Origin: Limanda limanda | Taxonomy: Eukaryota; Chordata; Actinopteri; Pleuronectiformes; Pleuronectidae | Length of the DNA: 64,000 nucleotides | Direction: 5' to 3' | NCBI RefSeq assembly: GCF_963576545.1 | Contig: NC_083651.1 | Location: 24,865,748 to 24,929,747 of the forward strand | Shown here: in pieces, positions 47,901 through 59,345 of the stretch | How positions within the stretch are numbered: position 1 is the first letter of the stretch | Layout of the letters: each line of letters opens with the position of its first letter | Position numbers and translations under genes: made by a program | Notes under the pieces: model-generated | Seen by the model: the letters and a program-made list of their open reading frames with translations, nothing else | Told to the model about the DNA's origin: nothing | The model's database searches: none

Positions 47901-48406
47901 TGCTAACATTAGATTCTTGGGATTAGCATAGGTGCTAGACGGGAGCCGAAAAACAAATCCTCTCACACACCCAGATGTCTCTTTTCTCCTATCTTCATTT
48001 AACATTTCCTCAGTGCTTGTTTGGCCCTCAGTATATTGTGCTAGTAAACAGAACCAGGTAAGAGCCCCTTACAGTGCGATTTTTGGCTGAAACGCGTTGC
48101 ACCAGCTGTGTGAGTTGTGGTTGTCAGATGGAGTAATTTCAGTTTTTGTCTTCCCACAATCAGAGCAGGAGGGTAGATGAACCCAAGGTGTTCAGATCAG
48201 TGGACGAGCTGAATGACACCTGATAGTTCCCATTTCACAGTTTCTCCTAAGCTTCTCCATCATCTTAGATCATCTGAACATCCAACATTTTACAGTTTTA
48301 TTTTACTTAACTTAAAGGGTCCAGCTATTTCTGCTGGCCTGGCAGCTAAGTCTTTTGGACTCTTCCTCTGTGCCTCTTTGTTTCTCGTGTCTCTCCTGCA
48401 TCTTCC
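44953..48406. other. non-coding DNA, small repeats only
   Basis: Short CA and TG runs occur at about 45523-45544 and 45661-45682. A 20-base T run at 47829-47848 could be the reversed poly(A) of an old retroposed copy, but no gene body follows. No domain-bearing frame was found. Confidence 0.5.
47829..47848. repeat. poly(T) run, 20 bases
   Basis: An uninterrupted T run. A reversed retroposon tail is possible, but nothing recognisable adjoins it. Confidence 0.9.
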
Positions 48407-48644
48407 CCATGTAAATGGTAAATGGTTTTGTATTTATATAGCGCTTGTATTACTTTCACCCATTCAAACACACATTCATACAGTGCATCTATTAGCAGCA
48501 CTTTGTTGTTCTATGAGGGGCAATTTGGGGTTCAGCATCTTGCCCATGGACACTACGGCATTGCAGATGGGAAAGACTGGGATCGAACAGCCGACCTTCA
48601 GGTTGGAGGACGACCGCTCTACCCCTCAGCCACAGCCACCATGT
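48407..48644 (-). mobile_element. tRNA-derived SINE with flanking CCATGT
   Basis: Minus strand: GTGGCTGTGGCTGAGGGGTA (A box), GAGCGGTCGTCCTCC, CCTGAAGGTCGGCTGTTCGA (B box) with TCCC following, then the usual body and the tail equivalent to 'gcgctatataaatacaaaac'. CCATGT stands at both borders (48407-48412, 48639-48644), a candidate target duplication, although its first bases overlap the conserved SINE start. The copy is relatively intact and close to that at 16337-16606. Confidence 0.9.
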
Positions 48645-48739
48645 GTCATGTGCATCTCATTCCCATGTGCTTTCCTGAGTAATCCTCTGGTCCAGGTGGA
48701 GGTTCTCTCTGAGTCTCCATACCGATCACGTTCAAGAAA

Positions 48740-49115
48740 AACAAACTTTGCGAGGCGACCCTGACCCTTAACTTTTGACCACCAAAATCAAATCAGTTTA
48801 TCCTTGAGTCTAAGTGATTGTTGTGCAAAATGTGAAATAATTTCATGACGGTGTTGCAGAAATATCACATTCACAAGGCAAAAGATGTGCTTTGCAAGGC
48901 CACAGTGATGTTTGACACCCAAAATCTAATCAGCTCATCATTGAGTCCAAGTGAATATTTGCACCACATTTAAAGAAATTACTTTAAGGCGTTCTTGAGA
49001 TATTTCGTTCATGAGAATTGGACGGAGGGAGCTAGGTCATACAAACGCATGGACGGAAGAACATCCCAAAGACATATTGCCTCTGGCCACTGGCTGGCGC
49101 TAGCGCAGACATAAT
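48740..49115. repeat. dimeric interspersed repeat
   Basis: Two diverged copies of a unit of about 135 bp follow one another. Shared landmarks are 'gaccaccaaaatcaaatcag' / 'gacacccaaaatctaatcag', 'tccttgagtctaagtga' / 'tcattgagtccaagtga', 'gcaaaatgtgaaataattt' / 'accacatttaaagaaatta' and 'agaaatatcacattcacaag' / 'gagatatttcgttcatgaga'. After the second unit come 'ggacggagggag' and 'ggctggcgctagcgcagac'. It recalls an abundant fish repeat of uncertain class. No coding capacity. Confidence 0.65.
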
Positions 49116-49915
49116 AATAACTTCCACAGTTAATTATTCTGTCTGCTGCCCAGTCATCCAGACCAGCTCACAAGTCAGCCTTCTTTGGCTCTGTCCTGCA
49201 AACCATCATTCCCTCCTCATCCCCAGCCTCTGCCTGCCAGAGCCTTGATCTCCTCAATAAGTCCTCACTTTATCACTCGTAGCTGCATTTTGATTCACCC
49301 ACCCAGATATAACGGAATCTGGGCTAAACTCACAAGTATTTCCTGTCAAATCAGAACGTACTACAATTGAATTAGGTCATCCATTTCACTTGGTACTGTC
49401 ACAAAACAAACATTACTTTTCAACTTTTTCCACAGTAGATTTGTGCCTTTAATCTCTTTAATTTAAGAGTTTATAATCTCAGAAGGACAAGGAATTAGAA
49501 GAAGGGGGACTATGAGAGTCTTAGAGTGAGGGTAAGAGAAAGTCTGTTTTCAGGTGCACATTTCAGTGTGGCAGTCATTTGGTCTGTCGAACACTTTTAA
49601 AAAATAAATCCATCTCAAAGCATAACACATTCTAGCTTATGCAGTTTCATCAATGCTAAAACAGAGGTTATGCAGGGCAGCACAGCTCTGTGTAAGTTCA
49701 ACCACTGTTTGTTCGCACCTGTTATTAACATGTAAAATGATCTGATCACAAGTGGGCAGCTAAATTCCAGTGTAACACACCCGAGACACATTGGAACACA
49801 CAAGAATCCGATCACTCGGATCAATATTGGTGTGGCCAGATTCTCTTTGATTGTGATGTCTTCGGACGAGGTGCAACAGGGACCATCAGAAATGCCAACA
49901 TACGCTAGCTTAGCC
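49116..49915. other. non-coding DNA, nothing specific seen
   Basis: The 120-codon minus frame at 49615-49977 runs into the inverted repeat at 49916 and has no recognised domain. A transposon-derived origin is possible. Confidence 0.45.
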
Positions 49916-50036
49916 ACTTCTGGTGGACTTTTAGACTTTTGTAGTTCATCAAAGTGTCCGCAAGCCCCGACCTTCATATTCGACTCAAAACGAGATCATT
50001 CAAGCCGTGTTTTAGGCATAAAAGTCCACCAGAAGT
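49916..50036. repeat. perfect 18-bp inverted repeat with 85-bp spacer
   Basis: ACTTCTGGTGGACTTTTA (49916-49933) and its exact reverse complement (50019-50036) face each other across 85 bp. No target duplication flanks the outer ends that I can see. It could be the ends of a very small MITE, a fold-back structure, or part of a larger transposon. Confidence 0.9.
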
Positions 50037-50204
50037 AGTGACGTCCTGACTCTCTTCATATACGGCCTTATACTGTATAGTGTCCTTCTACTTAGTTGCA
50101 TATATAGCCAAAATCGTATTCATGGATATACAGTAGACATATCAGAAACCTCACACTGCAGCAGAAACGCTGCCTGTGTGGCAGTTAGGATTTCTGAGAG
50201 GAGG

Positions 50205-50430
50205 ACGACTGTAGATGGGAGAGAAAATCCTCCATGAACCAGAAGGTTGATGTTTTGATCCCCAGCAGCTCCAGTCTCCATTTTGAAGGGTCGTTTGGCA
50301 AGAGATTGAACCTCAAATCGCCCCTAATGGCTGTACTTACAGTGTATGAAGGGTGTGATTGAAAAAAGTGCTACGTATAGAATTGCTGTATGAATATTTG
50401 TAAGTATGGGTGGATGTGGACTGTACTATG
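50205..50430 (+). mobile_element. tRNA-derived SINE, decayed
   Basis: Plus strand: a damaged head (GACTGTAGATGGGAGAG), CCATGAACCAGAAGGTTGA, a B-box relic (TGTTTTGATCCCC), then the body with CAGCTCCAGTCTCC, TCGTTTGGCAAGAGATTGAA, 'cgcccctaatggctgtactt', and a long tail with 'gtgtatgaagggtgtgat'. The A box is lost. Confidence 0.75.
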
Positions 50431-52874
50431 TTGATATGACCAGTTAAGCACATATAATTGCGGTCTATTTAACAAGCTAGCTGAAAGAGTCCCTTTTACA
50501 AGATCAGTTAAAGACCTGGAACCCCCTCCTTCTGTACTGTGCTTTTTTCTGCCGCTTGAAGCAGTGAAAGACCACCAACTAGTCAATTAGTATCATCAGT
50601 TGTAAATTAAACAAAGGGTTTACTTATATTACATATATGATTACTGTTAAGAATTTAGATATTTAGATTTTATTTTGCACTCACAAAAACAAAAAAGCAT
50701 GTGACAGTTGAGACAGAGTGATGCTGCTGTTACCATTTGTTTTATGTCTGGTTTTGTGACCTCTCCGATACTGCGACCCAGATTTAAACCGATAATAATA
50801 CACCAAGAGTGAAGATGGGTCATTAAGCTGTGAGTGCTCAGACAGGAGGACGAACCCTGGTCCAGGAAGCAGAACAGCGAGGCCTGAGCTCTAACCACCC
50901 ACTCTCCACATGATGGCTACTGGCTGTGACAGAGTCAATCTGTTCACCTCGGGCCACAGGATCCGGGGGATGGACATGGAAAGAAAATGTATACCTGCAC
51001 CAGGCTAATTATTGCCACAGATCTGTGCACAAGTGAAAACTATTGTGTCAATGTGGTGAAGTCTCTATGCCAATCTAAATAACTTCTTCTACTGTGGTTA
51101 AGTTGTTCAGCTTTAGTCAGCTGTGTTCATCAAAAAGAAGTCGGATCACACAAAACATGCATTTTACTCTTATAATAATAAAATCAGTATGCTAGTGAGC
51201 AGAGCTTGTAGATATTCAAAGGTCCACTATCACTATCAACTTCATTGTCTCTTTTTTTTTAACTGTGTCTGTTGCAAAATGCAACTAAACTCTCTCTAGA
51301 CAAACGTACGTTATAGTTGAATTCATACATAATAATTAACAATCAGTTCAGGAGCTATACTATAAAGTGCAGTTTTGCTGAGGGGTTTTCAAGTTTGGAA
51401 TAGTTTGAAGTGAATAATCATTGCTGTCATAAATGCAGCCCGGTCTTCTGTTATTTATGCTCTCCTGAGTGGGCCTTAATGGAATTGGCAAAGTCTGCTG
51501 CCATTATGGCTCATGATTTAGTGAAGTATTGTGTGTGCGTTTTATGGTTTTAATTCTGCCTCCATACAACTATCTCTCCTCGAGTTATCACCCCAGCTAT
51601 TACTGCACTTTAACTTGTTAGTTTTCAGGTTTAAGTGATAAATGTTTACTTTTTATCATCTGTGTATTTAGCTGCATTGGCCTCAGTATTGACATCCTCA
51701 CTAACTTTTGGTGTGTGGCCTCTTGTCTACTTTGTGTTATAATAACACTTCATCTCATTTTATTCCTCATGACTGTATTTAATTCCTCCTTCCACAGTTG
51801 GAGCTGAACAGGGCTAAATATTTTGTAATCAAGATCACAATGTTATTTTTTTTTTTCTCTGAGTCTAGTTATCTCGTGGAGATCCCACTGTGAGCTGTGA
51901 GAGCTCTGAGCTCCACTTTACTTTGTTCCTTTGGTGAGAGACTCTGACTCCGGAACCGCCTGATAAAATAAAGGCTAGATAACAATCTTATGTACACTTC
52001 ACCTGAATGAAAACAACATCCCCTGACTTAATGTATCTGGAAATGGAGGCACAGGATATCACAGTCGAGGCTAACGGCATATTCACACATGAGCAAATGC
52101 ATTTCTATATCGAGTACATGGCCGTCTCTAGGGGCACGGGCTGTCATGTGTTCTGCAGTGCTAATGCAGAGCTACATCGCATTGCATGTTTAAATGGGAG
52201 ACTCAAATATGCTGTGACAAGCGGTACAACACAGGCGTTTTCTGCTTCCAGTCTGTGTGCAGCAGACACACGTCTGCCAGAGGTTGCTGTGACCTCATCA
52301 TGGACGCATTATGAAGATCAAGTGTCGATGCTGAGTAAATGCCACAGTGTAGCAGGGGAGTTTATAAAGATCAGCCTTTTCCATCAGCTGCCACAGAAAT
52401 CTCTCTCCCAGACTGGGGTCAAAAGTTACAGGCACGCAATTCTTTACTTTTTAACGTCTTCACAGTGACGAATGGGTTCACTGTGCAAATATCAGGACCT
52501 TTAAAGAGCAGAGAAATTTAACATTCTGTTTTTTTCTGTGATTGCGATTACACTGACTGAATAAAATCAGCTTTATAGATGTGTTTAATCACATCCAACT
52601 GGCACTGCAAGCCCCCGCTGCTCATCATATCGTCCACATGGTTTCCAACAAGCCACCTTGGTCTCTAACTTGACGTAGTGGCATGATGACCTACCTCTTT
52701 CAGTGTGGAAGGAGCCAGGAAGCTGTTAAGGTTCAGTTAACGCTGACACATTTGTTTCACTGTGTTCTCTGCCTTCAAGCCTGCTACTGGACTGTCATTC
52801 AGATTCTGTCATTATTCAGTCTGACAGTCATTCATGATTTACGTTTGTCAGAGGAGGTCAATTTGTCATTCCAT
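50431..52874. other. non-coding DNA; tRNA-like relic near 50.8 kb
   Basis: On the minus strand at about 50830-50925, GGTGGTTAGAGCTCAGG (A-box-like) and CCAGGGTTCGTCC (B-box-like) suggest a decayed tRNA-derived head, but no body follows. The 153-codon plus frame at 52007-52468 is the longest apparently non-repeat frame of the window. It has no domain I recognise and no supporting promoter or splice context. Nothing else is seen. Confidence 0.45.
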
Positions 52875-53035
52875 TTGGCCAACATCATATACAGTATGTG
52901 TTTTCCATACATATACAGTGGTAGCAATTCTGGGTTCAGTGTCCTGCTGAAGGAGACTCTGAAAGGTAGAAAGGACAAGCAGGGGATTGAACCATCAACC
53001 CTACAGTTAATAACCAGAGCCACGGGTTTCATCTG
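52875..53035 (-). mobile_element. tRNA-derived SINE, decayed
   Basis: Minus strand: a damaged head, TAACTGTAGGGTTGATGG, a B box TGGTTCAATCCCC, then a diverged body with CAGGACACTGAACCCAGAAT. Boundaries are approximate. Confidence 0.6.
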
Positions 53036-54224
53036 ATCAACTTATCAGTGGATCACTGGAGGAATAAGCAGATTTAGAAGAACATCCAGTTTTGGTCTCT
53101 GTCAGGCTTGGCAGCCTTTTTTGTGCATTTTTATGTTTTGCTGTTTTTCTGGCGCTGGTTCAAGAAGATGACATTTCCATGACTAATCCTCCTCACACAG
53201 CTCTGATTGGCTCTGGCGTGATTTCAGATGTTTGAATCTGTATTGCCCTCATCAACAGCAGTTTCCAGTGGTCGGACAAACAATCCACGTAACAGAACTT
53301 AGGCATGATATTTTTACCAGTTCACAATACTTTCAATACCAGCTTTGGGAAGCTGACCTAAACAATTTCCCAAATCGATACTTATTGTTATTATTGTCTG
53401 AACAGTGTGATATGATCAGTAAAATATGAATATCATTTTCTGGAACCAGAGCCACAATTATAAGAACAGAACAAATTATGTCAATAAGTCAGTGACATGG
53501 TTGATATTTAAAAGAAATGTCAACTGTTAAATCATCATATTTCTTAAATTCCAGTCAAAAAACGTTTGCTTCTGTGACAAGATTGATTGCATAAGAATAC
53601 TTACTCAGTGGGGATTGGTGAAAAAACATATCTGTGAGATTCTTATCGTCTACGACTGAGAATTAACTGACAATTACCAAATAGATATTTTGAATAAGGC
53701 AGAACAAAGCCACAAGTAATCAGTTCAGCGTCTGATGGTTTACAGCACGTGGACCATGAGTCTACGTGCTGTAAACCATCCATTTTGGATATATAATTAA
53801 AACTTTCACACTGTAGATTGAAAATACACGTGAACCCCTGGATTATTCAAATCACCAAAAGCTGATTGAAGTCACAAGTTGACAAACTTGTCAAAGCAAT
53901 TACCCCAGACAGGAGCTTTTTAATCAAAAGAGGAATCTGCTGTCTTCAATCATATCTCAAAAACAAGAGATCTCAGAAGAATTATGATCATGAGTTGTGG
54001 ATTTACATGAAGCAGATTATGTTTTAAGAATCCACAGACTTGGTGAAACTCTTTGAAGTTAACCATAGAGTGCTTCAACGCTAGGCAAATGTTTAAATGC
54101 ACTTCTGAGATGAATTTCTCCTTACAGTTAATGCATAAATCCAGGTCATTCCATTTCTATTATTGAATGGTCTAAATGAACATAGAGTTTTTCCAGTCTT
54201 GATGGCCAATCAAAAGTCTTTGCA
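53036..54224. other. non-coding DNA with a 47-bp hairpin
   Basis: Apart from the inverted repeat at 53734-53780, listed separately, no gene, transposon end or microsatellite was recognised. Confidence 0.5.
53734..53780. repeat. near-perfect 47-bp hairpin
   Basis: GATGGTTTACAGCACGT (53734-53750) is exactly complementary to ACGTGCTGTAAACCATC (53764-53780). The pairing continues inward through GGAC/GTCT (one G-T pair), giving a 21-bp stem with a 5-base loop (CATGA). There are no T runs, promoter or gene context suggesting a terminator. The stem is short for an animal microRNA precursor. Confidence 0.95.
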
Positions 54225-54428
54225 GCACAGTTTTTCTGCTCACCCATTCACACTCACATTCATACAGTGCAACGTGTGCAGCACTTTCTCTCACACATCC
54301 ATCAGGGGCATGTTGTGGTTCAGTATCTTACCCAAGGACCCCTTCACACATGGAATTGAGGAGCCGAGGATCGACCCACTGTCCTTCAGATTAGTGGATG
54401 ACCCGCTCTACCTCTCGAGCCACAGCTG
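54225..54428 (-). mobile_element. tRNA-derived SINE
   Basis: Minus strand: GCTGTGGCTCGAGAGGTAGA (A box), GCGGGTCATCCACTAATCTG, a weakened B box (GGGTCGATCCTCGG), then TCCATGTGTGAAGGGGTCCT, TGGGTAAGATACTGAACC and a body with 'gtgctgcacacgttgcactg'. It keeps the plus-strand 'cacccattcacactcacatt' block typical of these copies. Confidence 0.85.
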
Positions 54429-55988
54429 TACTATTAGTAGCTTTTCAAGAGACCCTTGAGGTAATACTTTGTACCTTATGTGCACACAGCAGCGTGTTGA
54501 CCACAACACACACTAACTTGAACATGTCAGCCATCATGCTGATCAGTAGACTCATCAAGAGCAGGATGATTCCTAGTTATTGGAGTAAAAGTTTATTAAA
54601 GTGTATTAAATAATCTTTAAATGTACTTTATAGCTTGATAGGCACTCTCAACCATACTAACACTACTAACATGCTCTGTAGAAAGACAAGGACATCTCAT
54701 GCCCACCAGTTGTCAGTTATGTGTAGCCCAGTGGGTAGAGGGCAGGAGTCAAAGCTTTGGAACATTGCACTAGACTACCATCAAAATATAAACCATTATA
54801 TGAAGTATAATAAGATTCCCACAACTGTTATGGAGAAAAAAATAAATAAATCAATAACACACATCCCAACCAGAAACCAGATTACATGAACAAAATGTGA
54901 AACTTAAGAACTGAATTGAAACAAAATGGCAGGTCAGTCAGTTCACCCTGCTGTTGGCTCAGTCATTTTTTTCCAACAACCAATGAGCACAACACCAGTC
55001 CTGCTGTATTTGCCAAAGACCTGAGGTCTGGACCCAGGCTTTTGACACCAAACACAAAAACAGACCTGCACAAATAGATTCATGCACATGTACTCATCTA
55101 TAGATCCAAACAAAAAGAGAAAAAATGGCAGCGGTGGTCTGGTTTAAATCATATTACAGGGATAGGACATGAATGTCATGCTCGGCTCAGAAACATGACC
55201 GAAGAATGCATTTACATCCCTAACCTCAAGAGCTCAGCCACTACTCTTGCTGAGGCAGATGGGAGAAGGAGGAATAAGAAATCTTCCAGGGAGGCAGGAG
55301 GGAGATCAGGCCCGGCTGAGAATGGACTTCCAGCATGTGAAATTAGCCTCCCTGCAGTAAGTCACAGCTCCTATGCTGAAGAGAGTATAAATATGTCCTT
55401 GTACTTTAGTGCCCCTGGGTTAAAACCTTGTGAGTGCAGAAACAGGGATATACATTATAGCTTTTGTCAGATCATAAAAAACATGCTTCTTGATGCTTTT
55501 GCTGTGATTATTGGAACCGCCAGAGGGTGAAACAGTGGGCTGTTTTTTTGCTCTTCGGAAAAAATCAAAAAAAAATCTAATATGTCTCTACAGAGATGTG
55601 ATAATGATACATGTCACTGGAGGTTAGCAGCTGATGATGACTCCAGAGTGTACTCGCGCTTAATGTACATGTAATTAAACGTGACACAGTTTTGGCAGCA
55701 GGACTTTTTTGCTGCTCAGAGGTTTTATGGAAACACCATAATTTAAGATATTGCTCATAACATACAGCCGTAAGGAAAAAGAGTCAGTTTTTTCACCTCT
55801 TATTTAATGCTGAGTGATTAGCTAAATGCTCCATACTGAACAGTGAGGCCCTGAGATTGCAGCCGACTGTGATGTTTGTGTTGCTTTGTGGCATTGTGTT
55901 GTGAACGTGCTGGAAGTAAAATTGCTTGATTGCACTTCAAGGGAAGGTTAACAGCTTGAGGATGATGTGAAGTCTCTTCAGGAGACAC
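54429..55988. other. non-coding DNA, nothing specific seen
   Basis: The 111-codon frame at 55195-55530 (plus) has no recognised domain. No repeat end was identified. Confidence 0.5.
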
Positions 55989-55989
55989 C

Positions 55990-56904
<915 letters not shown>

Positions 56905-59039
56905 GTCAGCAAGGCTGGTAATGTTCAAACATACATCTACTGGTCACAAGAAGTCAGTTCATCCCCTTGAGACCAAAAATGGTCCCACATGAGGTCCGAT
57001 TCGGAAATGAGTATGAGGAACAGCTTTCCTCCAGATGCACTAAGTATTTATCAAGTATTTATGGTGTCAGCGAGGACATCACAGCTCAGACAGGCAGTGA
57101 CAAATTGCTCACACAATAACCTCTCCTCCCCTCCTTCCGCGTGACCAAACGAGGGAGCCATTAAAGGAGAAATAATGTTTAACCTCGAGGAAAACATACA
57201 AACAGGCACAGGCCAGTACTGTTACACAAATCCTGCAGGTGCCTCTGCGCATGAATCCATGCATTCAACACACCGGCCAAAGAAAAAATCCATTTCAGTA
57301 GGTTGTTTAATATGGCATTACGTTTTTCTGCTTTATACGAAAAAAAAAGCTTACTTTTATACAATGAGACTGCCACAGAGAAAATGAGATTTAATTGTTA
57401 AATTGATGATCACAATTTATAAGTGTATTGGCAGTTTAGCGAGTGTTCATTCTAATCAAAGAGAGAAACGCTGTAGCTTCTCCATTGCAAACTAAGGCAG
57501 GTTAGTGTTTGTGTTATTTACCCATAAAACACAGTGGTATCTTGTTTCCAATGATATCACCTGTAGTTTTGTCAACTAACCCAACAATACAACAAAATAA
57601 AGAAACCCTCCCCTGGGATCTAAATAACGTCACACAAATCAAGTACAATATTTTATCTTTAGCACATACAGATGAATTCACTTGAATTCTAGGGGCAACA
57701 GTGTGACATCTTCGATTTTCTGTCAAGGTTTCACTTTTATATACCATGCCTGTTCTGTAATAGTAAAAATAATTATAGACCTAGTCATCTCATCCCAGCA
57801 GGGAGGAGGAGAACCATAGCTCAGCAAGTTGAATAAGAACCTTAACATTCTGTTAGAATTTTGTGAAAGCAGAGAAACTGATGAATGCCATGTGATATAG
57901 TTGAAACTATATAGAACTGGTAATCACAGTACAGTAAAATGTAAGTCAGTTGAATACATTTACATATTTAAAAGGGGGAAATGTGAACAAATAATGTTAT
58001 GTAGTTTGTTTAGTTATATAATAACTCCTTTAGGGAACAAAATAAAGACAAACCTCAATGTACACACTATGAAAACACATTTGCAGAATGTGCGTAGAAC
58101 CAATTATAAACTACAAACCGCCTTCCTCAGTGTAGGCTGACACAAATTAACCAGTAAAGAGCACAATTACACAAATTAGGCTACTTGCGAGCAAAAAGCC
58201 TGACACTACTGCAAATTTACCGGCAGAATAAATCATCATTAAGGCAAACAACACAGGAATGTATAATGTATAATCTCCACAGCAGCTGCAGCCCAGAAGC
58301 AAACACGAGAGAGCCTGTGCAATTAATACACACCAAGTAACACACCAGCTAGCACTGTGGTTGTTGGTTGTTCTTAGAGTTCATCCATTAATGTATGTGT
58401 TGCTGTGCTCACCTGTCTGAACTATGACTGTGACTGTGAAATGTACAGTGTATTTACAGCAGCAGAGAGGCCATGCACACTTGACTGAGAGCAGGAGTTC
58501 CTCCGTACAGGAGGCAAATCATCAGTGTCACCTCAGTGGACACATAGCTCCCCCCCCCCCCACACCCGCAGCAGCCTCTCTGCTGCAGCTGCAGATTTAA
58601 AGCCTCCCTTTTGTTTCATTCTCAAACACTCCATCATGGCTCCATCATGTGCCTTTTGCATTTACTGTCTTGTAGATGCAGCTGAGAATGGCACAATGTA
58701 CAAGGGGGGATGGAAAATGCAGTAAACTCAACAGAATACATCATATCAAATGTTATATCAACCTCAAATATGGTACAAAATATTAACTTAAGTATGTCAC
58801 ATAAATGTATTACAATTATGTCCACAATGATATTACACTTAAATGTTATTAAAAAGCTTCCAGGCTGAGATAGTTTTATTTTCTATAAATGGTTACCCTC
58901 TCTGGTTAAAACTCTATGTTGTTTAAACTCAATACGTTTAATAAATGACCATGTCATTCTGTGGTAATTTGTCCACATTATTATTATTGTTTTCACAGAC
59001 ATTAAACAGAATATGGCTGCGTCCCTTTCTGGACTAGTC
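56905..59039. other. non-coding DNA, nothing specific seen
   Basis: A run of 12 C lies at 58550-58561. No domain-bearing frame or transposon end was recognised. Confidence 0.5.
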
Positions 59040-59069
59040 AAGCCTACTGCCATTTTATCTGGTGTTTGT

Positions 59070-59100
<31 letters not shown>

Positions 59101-59345
59101 AACATGTCCTTCTAAAGTTATAAGGGACAATTCTGGTTCAATAGCCTCATTGACATTTTGGCTGGCCCTGGGCTGTTTGATGGTTAAGTCTTTGTTTTAG
59201 GGTTAGTGTTATAATAGGTTTATGTTAGGGTAAGGGTTAGGGTTAGAGTTAGGCATTTACTTGTGATGGTTAAGGTCAGGGTAAGAGGCTAGGGAATCCA
59301 ATATTTCAAAGAGTATCCTCACAACTATAGAGAAACGTGCATGTG
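59040..59345. repeat. (GT)n microsatellite with telomere-like repeat flank
   Basis: A GT run (59062-59100) is followed by 'ctgtttgatggttaagtctt', then 'ttagggttagtgtt' and 'agggtaagggttagggttag'. Then come 'ggcatttacttgtgatggtt' and 'ggctagggaatcca', before another TG-rich end. This matches the layout of an abundant microsatellite-associated fish repeat. The TTAGGG-like part is diverged and belongs to that repeat, not to a telomere. Confidence 0.75.

Noticed and set aside
48213..48764. 183-codon plus-strand frame, the longest in the window
   Set aside because: More than a third of it runs antisense through the SINE at 48407-48644. The similar frames at 16347-16665 cross another copy of the same SINE, so any likeness between them is repeat-derived.
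52007..52468. 153-codon open frame on the plus strand
   Set aside because: No domain, signal peptide or family motif I recognise, no promoter or splice context, and its length is possible by chance in 64 kb over six frames.
55195..55530. 111-codon open frame on the plus strand
   Set aside because: No domain or conserved motif, and no splice or promoter context.
59200..59260. Interstitial telomere (TTAGGG-like units)
   Set aside because: Units are few and diverged, and they belong to a microsatellite-associated repeat.
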